The notes under the pieces were generated by a model. It worked only from the letters and a program-made list of their open reading frames with translations. It made no database searches and was not told where the DNA came from. 39,734 nucleotides of DNA, from positions 1-39,734 of the forward strand of contig NZ_ACEP01000109.1 in the NCBI RefSeq assembly GCF_000173975.1. The letters run 5' to 3'. This DNA is from Anaerobutyricum hallii DSM 3353. GTDB taxonomy: Bacteria > Bacillota > Clostridia > Lachnospirales > Lachnospiraceae. Numbering within the stretch: the first letter of the stretch is position 1; each line of letters starts with the position of its first letter. The translations under genes and the position numbers were made by a program. Positions 9,144 through 17,234 of this stretch are shown here, piece by piece.

Positions 9144-10529
9144 ATGGGAAAATATTTTGGAACTGACGGCTTCCGTGGGGAAGCAAATGTGAATTTAACA
9201 GTAGACCATGCACGTAAAGTAGGTCGCTTTTTAGGCTGGTATTACGGACAGTTAAAGAAGCAGGCTGGTGATGATGCACCGGCTAAGATTGTCATCGGTA
9301 AGGATACCCGCCGTTCAAGCTATATGTTTGAGTATGCACTGGTTGCGGGACTTACAGCATCTGGTGCGGATGCGTATCTTTTGCATGTAACAACAACGCC
9401 ATCAGTGGCTTATGTGGCAAGAACAGAAGATTTTGATTGTGGTATCATGATTTCTGCCAGCCATAATCCATACTATGATAATGGTATCAAGCTGATTAAT
9501 GGCAATGGAGAGAAGATGGATGAGGCTACAATTCATCTTGTAGAAGCATATCTTGATGGCGAGTTAGAAGTGTTTGGTCAGAAGTATGAAGAAATTCCTT
9601 TTGCGCATAGGGATGCAATCGGATGTACGGTGGATTATGCAGCAGGACGTAATCGTTATATGGGATATCTTATCTCTCTTGGTTTGTATTCTTTTAAGGG
9701 AATGAAGGTTGGGCTGGATTGTGCAAATGGTAGTTCCTGGAATATGGCAAAGCAGATTTTTGACAGTCTTGGAGCAAAGACTTATATTATTAATGCAGAG
9801 CCAGATGGAACAAATATTAACAGAGATGCAGGTTCCACACATATTGAAGGACTACAGAAATATGTGGTAGAGAATGGATTAGATGTTGGATTTGCCTACG
9901 ATGGAGATGCAGACCGTTGTCTGTGTGTAGATGAAAAGGGAAATGTCGTAGATGGAGATGCGATTCTTTATATCTACGGAAGATATATGAAGGAAAGAGG
10001 TAAGCTGCTTACCAATACAGTTGTGACGACAGTTATGTCGAATTTTGGACTTTATAAAGCCTTTGATGAGCTGGGAATTGGCTATGCCAAGACAGCAGTT
10101 GGAGATAAATATGTATATGAATATATGACAAAGAACGGATGCCGTATCGGAGGAGAGCAGTCCGGTCATATCATTTTTTCAAAGTATGTATCAACGGGGG
10201 ATGGAATTCTTACCAGCCTGAAGATGATGGAAGTTATGATGGCTAAAAAGAAAAAGATGAGCCAGCTTACAGAGGATTTACATATTTATCCGCAGGTTCT
10301 GGTCAATGTAAAGGTAAAAGATAAGGCAGTGGCACAGGCAGATGAAGATGTGCAGGCTGCTGTAAATAAAGTTGCCAAAGCATTGGGAGATACCGGAAGA
10401 ATCCTTGTTCGTGAATCCGGAACAGAACCATTAATTCGTGTCATGGTAGAGGCAGAGACGGAAGAAATCTGTCATACATATGTGGACGAAGTTGTTGCTG
10501 TCATCAATGAAAAAGAAGCAACCAGATAA
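9144..10529 (+). CDS. glmM: Phosphoglucosamine mutase GlmM (copy 1, complete)
   Basis: This 461-aa enzyme converts glucosamine-6-phosphate to glucosamine-1-phosphate for UDP-GlcNAc synthesis. It has all the landmarks of the alpha-D-phosphohexomutase family: KYFGTDGFRGEAN at the N-terminus, the phosphoserine loop ISASHNP with Ser106, the metal loop DGDADR, the sugar-binding GGEQSGH loop and the C-terminal phosphate-binding RESGTEP. The ribosome binding site GGGGAG lies seven to eight bases before ATG 9144. glmS follows after 24 bp, so both enzymes of glucosamine activation are made together. A second glmM starts at 39297 in the same orientation; the 146 residues visible there differ at only six positions. 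Confidence 0.97.
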   Translation: MGKYFGTDGFRGEANVNLTVDHARKVGRFLGWYYGQLKKQAGDDAPAKIVIGKDTRRSSYMFEYALVAGLTASGADAYLLHVTTTPSVAYVARTEDFDCGIMISASHNPYYDNGIKLINGNGEKMDEATIHLVEAYLDGELEVFGQKYEEIPFAHRDAIGCTVDYAAGRNRYMGYLISLGLYSFKGMKVGLDCANGSSWNMAKQIFDSLGAKTYIINAEPDGTNINRDAGSTHIEGLQKYVVENGLDVGFAYDGDADRCLCVDEKGNVVDGDAILYIYGRYMKERGKLLTNTVVTTVMSNFGLYKAFDELGIGYAKTAVGDKYVYEYMTKNGCRIGGEQSGHIIFSKYVSTGDGILTSLKMMEVMMAKKKKMSQLTEDLHIYPQVLVNVKVKDKAVAQADEDVQAAVNKVAKALGDTGRILVRESGTEPLIRVMVEAETEEICHTYVDEVVAVINEKEATR

Positions 10530-10553
10530 CAGTCAGAGAAAGGAATTAAAAGT

Positions 10554-12392
10554 ATGTGTGGAATTGTTGGATTTACAGGAGCACAGCAGGCAGCTCCGAT
10601 TTTATTAGATGGCCTGTCCAAGTTAGAGTACCGTGGATATGATTCTGCCGGAATCGCAGTACGCGATGGAGAGAATGAAACAGAGGTAGTGAAGGCAAAA
10701 GGCCGTTTAAAAGCCCTCGCAGAGAAGACAGATAACGGAACAGCCGTAAAAGGAAGCTGTGGTATTGGTCATACCAGATGGGCGACACACGGAGAACCAT
10801 CTGAGAACAATGCACATCCGCATAAAAGTGATGACGGCAATGTAGTAGCTGTACATAACGGAATTATCGAAAACTATTTAGAATTAAAAGAAAAACTAAC
10901 TCGCAAAGGATATGTATTTTATTCTGAGACAGATACCGAAGTTGCAGTAAAGTTAATAGATTACTACTACAAAAAGTATGAAGGAACACCAATCGATGCG
11001 ATTAATCATGCAATGGTTCGTATTCGTGGTTCTTATGCACTTGCTGTAATGTTTAAGGATTATCCGGAAGAAATCTATGTTTCAAGAAAAGACAGCCCAA
11101 TGATTCTTGGAATCGAAGATGGAGAGTCCTACATCGCATCCGATGTACCAGCTATCTTAAAGTATACAAGAAATGTATACTACATCGGAAACATGGAACT
11201 TGCCTGTGTAAGAAAGGGAGAGATTACTTTCTATAACCTTGACGGCGAAGAAATCGAAAAAGAATTAAAGACGATCGAATGGGATGCAGAAGCAGCAGAA
11301 AAAGCAGGCTTTGAACATTTCATGATGAAAGAGATCCATGAACAGCCAAAAGTAGTGGGTGATACATTAAATTCTGTATTAAAGGATGGACAGTTTGATT
11401 TGTCTTCTGTTGGACTTTCCGAAGAAGAAATCAAAGATATCAGCCAGATTTACATCGTAGCCTGCGGCTCTGCTTACCATGTAGGAATTGCAGCCCAGTA
11501 TGTAATCGAAGACCTTGCTAAGATTCCTGTTCGTGTAGAACTTGGTTCCGAGTTCCGTTACAGAAATCCATTATTAGATCCAAAAGGTCTTGTAATCGTA
11601 ATCAGCCAGTCAGGAGAAACAGCAGACAGCCTTGCAGCACTCAGAGAGTCCAAAGAAAAAGGTGTCCGCACAATGGCAATCGTAAATGTAGTCGGTTCCT
11701 CTATCGCCAGAGAAGCAGACTCCGTATTCTATACACTTGCCGGACCGGAAATTGCCGTAGCAACAACAAAAGCCTACAGCACACAGCTCATGGCAACCTA
11801 CATACTTGCCCTTCAGTTCGCAAAAGTACGTGGAGAAATCTCTGATGAAACATATAAAAATATGATTGCCGAATTACAGACAATCCCAGACAAGATCGCC
11901 AAGATTCTCGAAGACAAAGAACGCATCCAGTGGTTCGCATCCAAACAGGCAAACGCACATGATGTCTTCTTCGTAGGACGAGGAATCGACTATGCCATTT
12001 GTATGGAAGGAAGCTTAAAGATGAAAGAAATCAGCTACATCCACTCAGAAGCATATGCAGCTGGCGAATTAAAACATGGTACAATCTCCCTCATCGAAGA
12101 TGATATCCTCGTAGTCGGCGTACTCACACAGCCAGACCTCTACGAGAAAACCATCTCCAACATGGTAGAATGCCGTAGCCGTGGCGCATACCTTATGGGG
12201 CTCACAACCTTTGGACAGTATAACATCGAAGACAGTACAGACTTCGCTGTATACATCCCGAAAATCGACCCACACTTTGCAACATCCCTTGCTGTAATCC
12301 CATTACAGCTGTTAGGATACTACATCAGTGTAGCTAAGGGATTGGATGTAGATAAGCCACGTAACCTGGCGAAGAGTGTGACGGTGGAGTAA
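10554..12392 (+). CDS. glmS: Glutamine-fructose-6-phosphate aminotransferase GlmS
   Basis: This 612-aa cytoplasmic enzyme makes glucosamine-6-phosphate from fructose-6-phosphate and glutamine. The N-terminal glutaminase domain begins MCGIVGF, with Cys2 as nucleophile after removal of Met1, and contains GHTRWATHG and HNGIIENY. Two SIS isomerase domains follow (for example SQSGETADSLAALRESK and TTKAYSTQ), and the protein ends in the conserved DKPRNLAKSVTVE. Length is normal. It sits 24 bp after glmM. That short spacer leaves no room for a glmS ribozyme, and none is seen, so product feedback by ribozyme is not expected here. Confidence 0.98.
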   Translation: MCGIVGFTGAQQAAPILLDGLSKLEYRGYDSAGIAVRDGENETEVVKAKGRLKALAEKTDNGTAVKGSCGIGHTRWATHGEPSENNAHPHKSDDGNVVAVHNGIIENYLELKEKLTRKGYVFYSETDTEVAVKLIDYYYKKYEGTPIDAINHAMVRIRGSYALAVMFKDYPEEIYVSRKDSPMILGIEDGESYIASDVPAILKYTRNVYYIGNMELACVRKGEITFYNLDGEEIEKELKTIEWDAEAAEKAGFEHFMMKEIHEQPKVVGDTLNSVLKDGQFDLSSVGLSEEEIKDISQIYIVACGSAYHVGIAAQYVIEDLAKIPVRVELGSEFRYRNPLLDPKGLVIVISQSGETADSLAALRESKEKGVRTMAIVNVVGSSIAREADSVFYTLAGPEIAVATTKAYSTQLMATYILALQFAKVRGEISDETYKNMIAELQTIPDKIAKILEDKERIQWFASKQANAHDVFFVGRGIDYAICMEGSLKMKEISYIHSEAYAAGELKHGTISLIEDDILVVGVLTQPDLYEKTISNMVECRSRGAYLMGLTTFGQYNIEDSTDFAVYIPKIDPHFATSLAVIPLQLLGYYISVAKGLDVDKPRNLAKSVTVE

Positions 12393-12503
12393 ATTTATTT
12401 CTGCTTATGTAGATTGTCAAAGAGAAACTTTAAAGGCAGACGAATTTGTTTTATAAGAATTCATGGGTATAGTACAAAGGGTGCATTTCAGTTTTCAGAT
12501 TTG

Positions 12504-12512
12504 TGCTATAAT
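12504..12512 (+). promoter_or_regulatory. Extended -10 promoter element
   Basis: TGTGCTATAAT contains a perfect TATAAT (12507-12512) with the TG extension one base upstream. The -35 region is weak. Transcription would start near 12519 and meet the hairpin at 12596-12658 before the HTH gene. Confidence 0.45.
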
Positions 12513-12595
12513 GTTTTTAAAGTGGAACAATAGAAGAAGTCATCTATTATTGGATATAGATATTACTAAAAACAAAGAAGTGAAAAATAAAATAA

Positions 12596-12658
12596 AAAAC
12601 AGAGGATAGCCATCGGAGCATTAGTTTGTAGGATGGCAGGGGATCCTCTGTTTTAGTT
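12596..12658 (+). terminator. Intrinsic terminator or attenuator upstream of the HTH gene
   Basis: A 12-bp perfect outer stem (12596-12607 with 12643-12654; core ACAGAGGAT / ATCCTCTGT) encloses an inner CCATC/GATGG stem (12610-12614 with 12632-12636). The outer 3' arm ends in TTTT followed by AGTT. It could end glmS transcripts, end a short RNA from the promoter at 12507, or act as an attenuator for the gene at 12697. Confidence 0.65.
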
Positions 12659-12696
12659 CTGAGACAATTGGATTCACATGGAAATAGGAGTTGAAA

Positions 12697-13419
12697 ATGG
12701 CAGGAAGACCAAAAAAGAAACCAGAATATAATCCAGAACTTCAATTTAACAATTTTCTTCAAGAGTTAAGAGATGCCTATGAAGAAGCAGATTCCTTAAG
12801 ATCACTGGCAGATGAGTTAAATATTAGTCTGCTTAAACTCCGTAAGCTACTTATTACTGCCGATGTATTCACATCAGATATATGTACAGAAATCAATGAT
12901 CTGCATCAGTCAGGAAAAAAGATTCCGGAGATTATGAAACTCACGGGTCTTTCCAGAGCATCGGTTCATTCCTATCTGCCCTACATTAAGGGGCTTTATA
13001 ATGCAGCAGAGATAAGTCTAAATGCGGAGCGATGCCGGACATATAAGAATAGACAAGAGCAGGTTCGGCTTCTACAGGAAATACCCTCAGAGGAAAATTT
13101 GTGGCAGGCTGTTATTGCATTTCAGGAGTATCCATTTAAAACGGCAACAGGATTACCGTTTCGGTATAAATTAAAGGTTGGCAAAAACGGAGAGTATAAC
13201 AGAGAGCTGCTGATAGACCGGAGAGAGAAAAGTAAGAGCCTTGCCTGGAGTAGTGTGGTGCTGGCATTTGAAAATAGTAAGAGGATTTCAGAAGAAGTGA
13301 AGAAACCGAAGGCACTTGGAGATATTAGAGGAGTTTCATATATTTATCCGATACTATGGCGATTTGGCTTGATCCGAGTTCCGGAAGCAATAGAGAAGAA
13401 AATGGGAAAGCAGAGATAA
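12697..13419 (+). CDS. HTH-containing DNA-binding protein, unknown role
   Basis: This 240-aa basic protein begins MAGRPKKKPEYNPE, an AT-hook-like start. Two helix-turn-helix-like segments follow: SLRSLADELNISLLKLRKLL (about 33-52) and KIPEIMKLTGLSRASVHSYL (about 71-90), the latter resembling a sigma-70 region 4 or resolvase-type recognition helix. The C-terminal half (ATGLPFRYKLKVG to YPILWRFGLIRVPE) looks like a conserved domain I cannot name. The start is ATG 12697, as AGGAG lies at 12686-12690; the in-frame TTG at 12691 touches that site. Similar MAGRPKK-type proteins are common in accessory regions of gut Firmicutes. It stands alone behind a terminator and may mark the edge of an inserted segment. 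Confidence 0.75.
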   Translation: MAGRPKKKPEYNPELQFNNFLQELRDAYEEADSLRSLADELNISLLKLRKLLITADVFTSDICTEINDLHQSGKKIPEIMKLTGLSRASVHSYLPYIKGLYNAAEISLNAERCRTYKNRQEQVRLLQEIPSEENLWQAVIAFQEYPFKTATGLPFRYKLKVGKNGEYNRELLIDRREKSKSLAWSSVVLAFENSKRISEEVKKPKALGDIRGVSYIYPILWRFGLIRVPEAIEKKMGKQR

Positions 13420-13482
13420 ATCCCTGCTTCATTGCCTACGAGTGATTGGATTAACATGAATATATTAAAGCGTTTCTCGTAA

Positions 13483-13833
13483 AATCGAAAATGCATCAAT
13501 GATTCCTTGTTTGTAGGCAATCCGTATATATTCTATACGGAACTGATGCTGGTAATTGACAGCGAAAAACTGAGTCAGCAGATTCACGAAACAGAATCAG
13601 ATTATATGGAAAAAAGCAAAGAGGTACTTGCAAACGGTCAGGAAACCGAAGGCGCAAAGTACCAGGGGAAAGTGTTGAATCGGAAAAAGAAGTTATACTA
13701 CGGTGTGCTCAGGATTATCATTCGTCCTCTTCGGCAGCTGCTTTAGAATGTGTTTGAAAAATCATTCCCACAACCTGCACGCCCTGCTTTGCGGGAACTT
13801 CAGAGTTTGTATGAGAAAATAAAATTAATTTAA
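13483..13833 (+). pseudogene. Decayed 3' end of an unidentified gene, interrupted by an in-frame TAG
   Basis: One frame reads from 13483 to a TAG at 13744-13746 and continues in the same frame for 28 codons (starting NVFEKSFPQPARPALRELQ) to a TAA at 13831-13833. The strong intrinsic terminator starts 12 bp later, as expected for a real gene end. Coding-like content includes VIDSEKLSQQIHETESDYMEK and KVLNRKKKLYYGVLRII. There is no ribosome binding site or convincing start, so the 5' part has been lost. I cannot name the family. The alternative is a short expressed ORF starting at TTG 13507, which I consider less likely. Confidence 0.5.
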
Positions 13834-13844
13834 ACGACAGGTAG

Positions 13845-13897
13845 GAATGCTGTTTCTGTGAGTATAAGAGTCTCATAAAACAGCATTCTTTTTATTT
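13845..13897 (+). terminator. Strong intrinsic terminator before the Pel-like operon
   Basis: GAATGCTGTTT (13845-13855) pairs perfectly with AAACAGCATTC (13878-13888), and a TTTTTATTT tail follows. It insulates the Pel-like operon from upstream transcription. Confidence 0.85.
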
Positions 13898-13925
13898 GTA
13901 ATAAGCTAAACAGATATGGTATACT
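13896..13925 (+). promoter_or_regulatory. Candidate promoter of the Pel-like operon
   Basis: TTGTAA (13896-13901) and TATACT (13920-13925) are spaced by 18 bp just after the terminator and about 30 bp before the first gene. The leader is too short for a riboswitch. Confidence 0.5.
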
Positions 13926-13958
13926 TATGCTTACAAAGTGATATGTGGGGAATAATAC

Positions 13959-15002
13959 ATGAGAAAAGTAGATAAGAACACGCAGGATATAGATTTTGTT
14001 ATTACCTGGGTAGATGGAAATGACCTGGAATGGAAGAGAGAAAAGACTGCAAGGCTGGGACACACAGATATGGATATATCTGTAAATACGGATGATAGAA
14101 AAGAACGGTACAGAGATTGGGATAATCTCCGGTACTGGTTTCGCGGGATGGAGAAATATGCGCCATGGGTGAGAAAGGTTCATTTTGTCACATGGGGACA
14201 TATTCCTCAATGGCTGAATACAAAACATCCGAAATTGAATATTGTCTGCCATGAAGATTTTATCCCTCAAAAATTTCTCCCTACATTTAATTCACATACG
14301 ATTGAATGGAATTTCCATCGAATTCCAGGGTTAACAGAACAGTTTGTCTATTTTAATGATGATATGTTTCTGTTGAAACCCGTTTATATGGAAGATTTTT
14401 TTAAAGATGAAAAACCGATAGATATGTTAGCACTTCAGCCGGATGTAGCAAATGTGGATGATCCGACAATGCCATACATTTACTTAAATAATACAATGTT
14501 GCTGGCGAAGTATTTTGATAAACGCAGTAATATAAAGAAGCAGCCATGGGCATATTTTCATATAGGATATCCTCCGATGTATTTTCTGTACAATGTATTA
14601 GAACTGGCTTTTCAACGATTTACCGGGTTTTATACGGTACATGGACCGTCTCCTCTTAAGAAAAGTACTTATCAGAAATTATGGGAGCTGGAACCGGAAT
14701 TATTGTCTGATGTATGCAGTCATCCGTTCAGACATAGGGAAGATGTGAGCCAGTATGTATTGCGGGAATATCAGAAACTGAGTGGAGAATTTGTTCCGGA
14801 GAATGTACAGAAAATATGCGGATATTATGATGCAGAGCAGACGAATGACAGATTAGTGCGAAGTATTCTCAGACAGAAAAAGAAAATAATCTGTATTAAC
14901 GACAGTAATCATGAGATTGATTTTGAGAAAGTAAAAAAAGAAATTAATCAGGCTTTTGAACAGGTTTTTTCGGAAAAATCATCTTTTGAAAATAATATCT
15001 GA
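13959..15002 (+). CDS. Stealth family hexose-phosphate (capsule) phosphotransferase
   Basis: This 347-aa protein has the four conserved regions of the Stealth family: CR1 IDFVITWVDGNDLEW (about 11-25); CR2 RYRDWDNLRYWFRGMEKYAPWV through FVYFNDDMFLLKPV (about 48-145); a CR3 region near AYFHIGYPPMYFL; and CR4 CSHPFRHREDVSQYV (about 250-264). Known members (CpsY, SacB, GlcNAc-1-phosphotransferase relatives) transfer sugar-1-phosphate from a nucleotide sugar, building phosphodiester-linked capsules or decorating glycans. There is no signal peptide, so it acts at the cytoplasmic face. It is the first gene of the rightward operon, 42 bp before the PelD-like gene, so it may add sugar-phosphate to the exported polymer. 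GGGGA lies upstream of ATG 13959. Confidence 0.9.
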   Translation: MRKVDKNTQDIDFVITWVDGNDLEWKREKTARLGHTDMDISVNTDDRKERYRDWDNLRYWFRGMEKYAPWVRKVHFVTWGHIPQWLNTKHPKLNIVCHEDFIPQKFLPTFNSHTIEWNFHRIPGLTEQFVYFNDDMFLLKPVYMEDFFKDEKPIDMLALQPDVANVDDPTMPYIYLNNTMLLAKYFDKRSNIKKQPWAYFHIGYPPMYFLYNVLELAFQRFTGFYTVHGPSPLKKSTYQKLWELEPELLSDVCSHPFRHREDVSQYVLREYQKLSGEFVPENVQKICGYYDAEQTNDRLVRSILRQKKKIICINDSNHEIDFEKVKKEINQAFEQVFSEKSSFENNI

Positions 15003-15044
15003 GAGATACTTGAGTTACGGAATTAAGATAAGAAAGGTATAAAA

Positions 15045-17234
15045 ATGAATATTCTGCTGGTCGGAGGTTCCTGCAGTCTGATAAACAGTATGATCCTGAA
15101 ACTAAGAAAAGAGGGACACAGAGTTTTTCTGCTGACGGGAGATAAGTATAGACATAATAAATATGAAAGAGTATTTGAAAAATACGAGTTTTCTTATGAT
15201 TGCGAGAATCTGAATGATATTCTGGAAAGTGTAAATGCAGATGTAACAATTCTTATGGGTGCGTTTGATACAAATTACCGTTGGGATGGGGAGGAAAGAG
15301 AGATAGTTCTTTTTATTTCTCATCTTGTCAATATTCTGGTTGCTTATTCAGTAAAAAACAAAAAAAGATTGATTTTTCTTTCTTCAGATGAAATTTATAA
15401 TGGAAACTACACGGAAGATATAAAGGAAGAAGAACCCTTTTCCGGAGTGGGAATCAGAGCGGATGCACTGTCACAGGCAGAAGAGATCTGCGATAATTTC
15501 AGAATCAACAGAAGTCTGGATATTATAACTTTGCGTCTGGATCATCTCTACAATATTCCGAAAGAGAGAAAAGACGTAAATAATATTTGTGCAGATATGT
15601 GTCTGAACTGCATGTGTGACGGGCATATTAAGGCAAAAACAGACCATACATTTTCACTTCTCTATGAAAATGATGCAGTAGAGTATATTTACCAGTTTAT
15701 AAAAACCAGCAACCACAAATATAGTCTTTATAATTTATCTTCTAATGATGTAGTAAGTGAAGTAAAACTTGCAGCTATGATTCAGAAAGCTATGGAAATC
15801 GAATCGAATATTGTCGCTTTTTCCGACAGTAATGGAAGATGTGTTTTGTCGGGCAATCGTTTTGAAAGAGAATTTGGAGTTCATGCATTTGGTAATCTTG
15901 AGAAGAATATAAAAGACATGGTTTCTTATATGAAGAAACATGAATCTGTTTTCCTGAAGGGGGATGACTTAAAGCTTTCATGGTGGAAAATGCTTTATGA
16001 AAAATGGAAATGGCTGATCAGGACACTTTTTCCGTTTTTCGAGAATCTGGTATGTTTTGTTCCGTTTTTCATGATGAATAACAGGACTGTGGGCAGTGAA
16101 TATTTTGCAAATCTGGATCCGTTTCTTTTGTATGTGCTGCTATTTGCAATTGTATATGGGCAGCAGCAGGCGACGTTTTCTGCAATATTAGCAGTTGCAG
16201 GTTATATGTTCCGGCAGATGTATACCAGAAGTAGTTTTGCGGTACTGATAGATTATAACACTTATGTCTGGATCGCACAGCTTTTTATCCTGGGGCTTGT
16301 AGTAGGATATATGAGAGACCAGATACGTATCATGCGCCTAGAGAGTCAGGAACTGGAAGAACATTTGCACAGACAGATTGTGGATATCCGGGATATCAAT
16401 GAAAGTAATGTCCGTGTAAAAGAGGTCATGGAGCAGCAGCTGATCGACCATAAGGACAGTATCGGTAAAATTTACAGCATTACAGCAGGACTGGAACAGC
16501 GTATGCCGGATGAGGTTATTTTCTATGCAGTGGAAATGCTGGGAAAACTTATGAAGACAAAGGATGTAGCCCTCTATAATGTGGTCAGTAAAGATTATGC
16601 CCGTATCTTTTCTGCAAGTTCCCAAAAGGCGAGAAGTCTTGGAAATTCAATCCGTTACAGGGAGATGACGGACATTTATGATGCATTAAAAGAGCAGAAG
16701 GTATATATTAATAAGAAAATGGATGAGCAGTATCCACTTATGGCAAGAGGAATCTACGAAGGTGAAGAGGTACAGATGATCGTTATGATGTGGGGACTAA
16801 GCTGGGAAAAAATGACCCTTGGACAAGCCAATTTTCTTACAGTCGTCAGCTATCTGATTCAGAATGCAGTCCTCAGGGCACAGAGATATATGCAGGCACT
16901 GGAAGAGAAGCGTTATAGCCAGAATTCCAGAATCCTGGAACCGGAAGCATTTGAGTCCCTGGTTCAGGCATATATGAAGGCAAAACTGAAAAATCTTGTA
17001 GAATGTGTATTAATTAAAGTAGATGTTCAGAACTCGGAATATCAAAAAACGGATGAGCAGATGTCCGGATATATGAGGGACAGTGATTACATGGGAATGC
17101 TGCCTGATGGAAATCTGTATGTCCTGCTTACTAACACAACCAGAGAGGGTGCTGTTATTGTACAGGACAGATTTGAGAAGAATGGCTATAAAACAGAATA
17201 CGTGGAGATGATGTCAGTATGTCACAGAGAATGA
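15045..17234 (+). CDS. pelD: PelD-like c-di-GMP receptor fused to an N-terminal SDR/epimerase-like domain
   Basis: This 729-aa protein has four parts. Residues 1 to about 300 follow the extended-SDR pattern, but the glycine motif reads VGGSCSLI and the YxxxK motif is absent where GIRADALSQAEE stands, so this domain looks catalytically dead. About 320-440 holds three to four membrane segments. A coiled coil (RLESQELEEHLHRQIVDI) leads to a GAF-like domain (about 480-625). A degenerate GGDEF domain ends the protein: the GGDEF motif is replaced by PDGNL, while RDSD (678-681) lies at the position of the RxxD inhibitory site. PelD of Pseudomonas uses such a site to bind c-di-GMP and switch on Pel synthesis. 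Gene order with PelE-, PelF- and PelG-like genes supports the call. It overlaps the next gene by 16 bp. Confidence 0.82.
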   Translation: MNILLVGGSCSLINSMILKLRKEGHRVFLLTGDKYRHNKYERVFEKYEFSYDCENLNDILESVNADVTILMGAFDTNYRWDGEEREIVLFISHLVNILVAYSVKNKKRLIFLSSDEIYNGNYTEDIKEEEPFSGVGIRADALSQAEEICDNFRINRSLDIITLRLDHLYNIPKERKDVNNICADMCLNCMCDGHIKAKTDHTFSLLYENDAVEYIYQFIKTSNHKYSLYNLSSNDVVSEVKLAAMIQKAMEIESNIVAFSDSNGRCVLSGNRFEREFGVHAFGNLEKNIKDMVSYMKKHESVFLKGDDLKLSWWKMLYEKWKWLIRTLFPFFENLVCFVPFFMMNNRTVGSEYFANLDPFLLYVLLFAIVYGQQQATFSAILAVAGYMFRQMYTRSSFAVLIDYNTYVWIAQLFILGLVVGYMRDQIRIMRLESQELEEHLHRQIVDIRDINESNVRVKEVMEQQLIDHKDSIGKIYSITAGLEQRMPDEVIFYAVEMLGKLMKTKDVALYNVVSKDYARIFSASSQKARSLGNSIRYREMTDIYDALKEQKVYINKKMDEQYPLMARGIYEGEEVQMIVMMWGLSWEKMTLGQANFLTVVSYLIQNAVLRAQRYMQALEEKRYSQNSRILEPEAFESLVQAYMKAKLKNLVECVLIKVDVQNSEYQKTDEQMSGYMRDSDYMGMLPDGNLYVLLTNTTREGAVIVQDRFEKNGYKTEYVEMMSVCHRE

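Larger units (their letters stand above)
12393..12696. other. Intergenic region after glmS with promoter and hairpin
   Basis: This 304-bp gap contains an extended -10 promoter candidate (12504-12512) and a long hairpin with a T-tail (12596-12658). Apart from these I see only AT-rich sequence and no protein-coding gene. Confidence 0.7.
13420..13958. other. Junction region with a decayed gene end, terminator and promoter
   Basis: This 539-bp stretch has no intact gene. It holds a 9-bp inverted repeat (ATTGCCTAC 13431-13439 and GTAGGCAAT 13513-13521), a decayed coding remnant (13483-13833), a strong terminator (13845-13897) and a promoter candidate for the next operon (13896-13925). Confidence 0.7.

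Noticed and set aside
10530-10553. glmS ribozyme upstream of glmS
   Set aside because: The gap from glmM is only 24 bp and contains just the ribosome binding site; the ribozyme needs far more sequence.
13431-13521. 9-bp inverted repeat as ends of an insertion sequence
   Set aside because: Only 73 bp lie between the arms, with no transposase and no target duplication seen.
13420-13958. Cyclic-di-GMP riboswitch before the Pel-like operon
   Set aside because: The leader after the promoter candidate is about 30 nt and no GEMM-like core is visible. Control through the PelD-like protein is enough.
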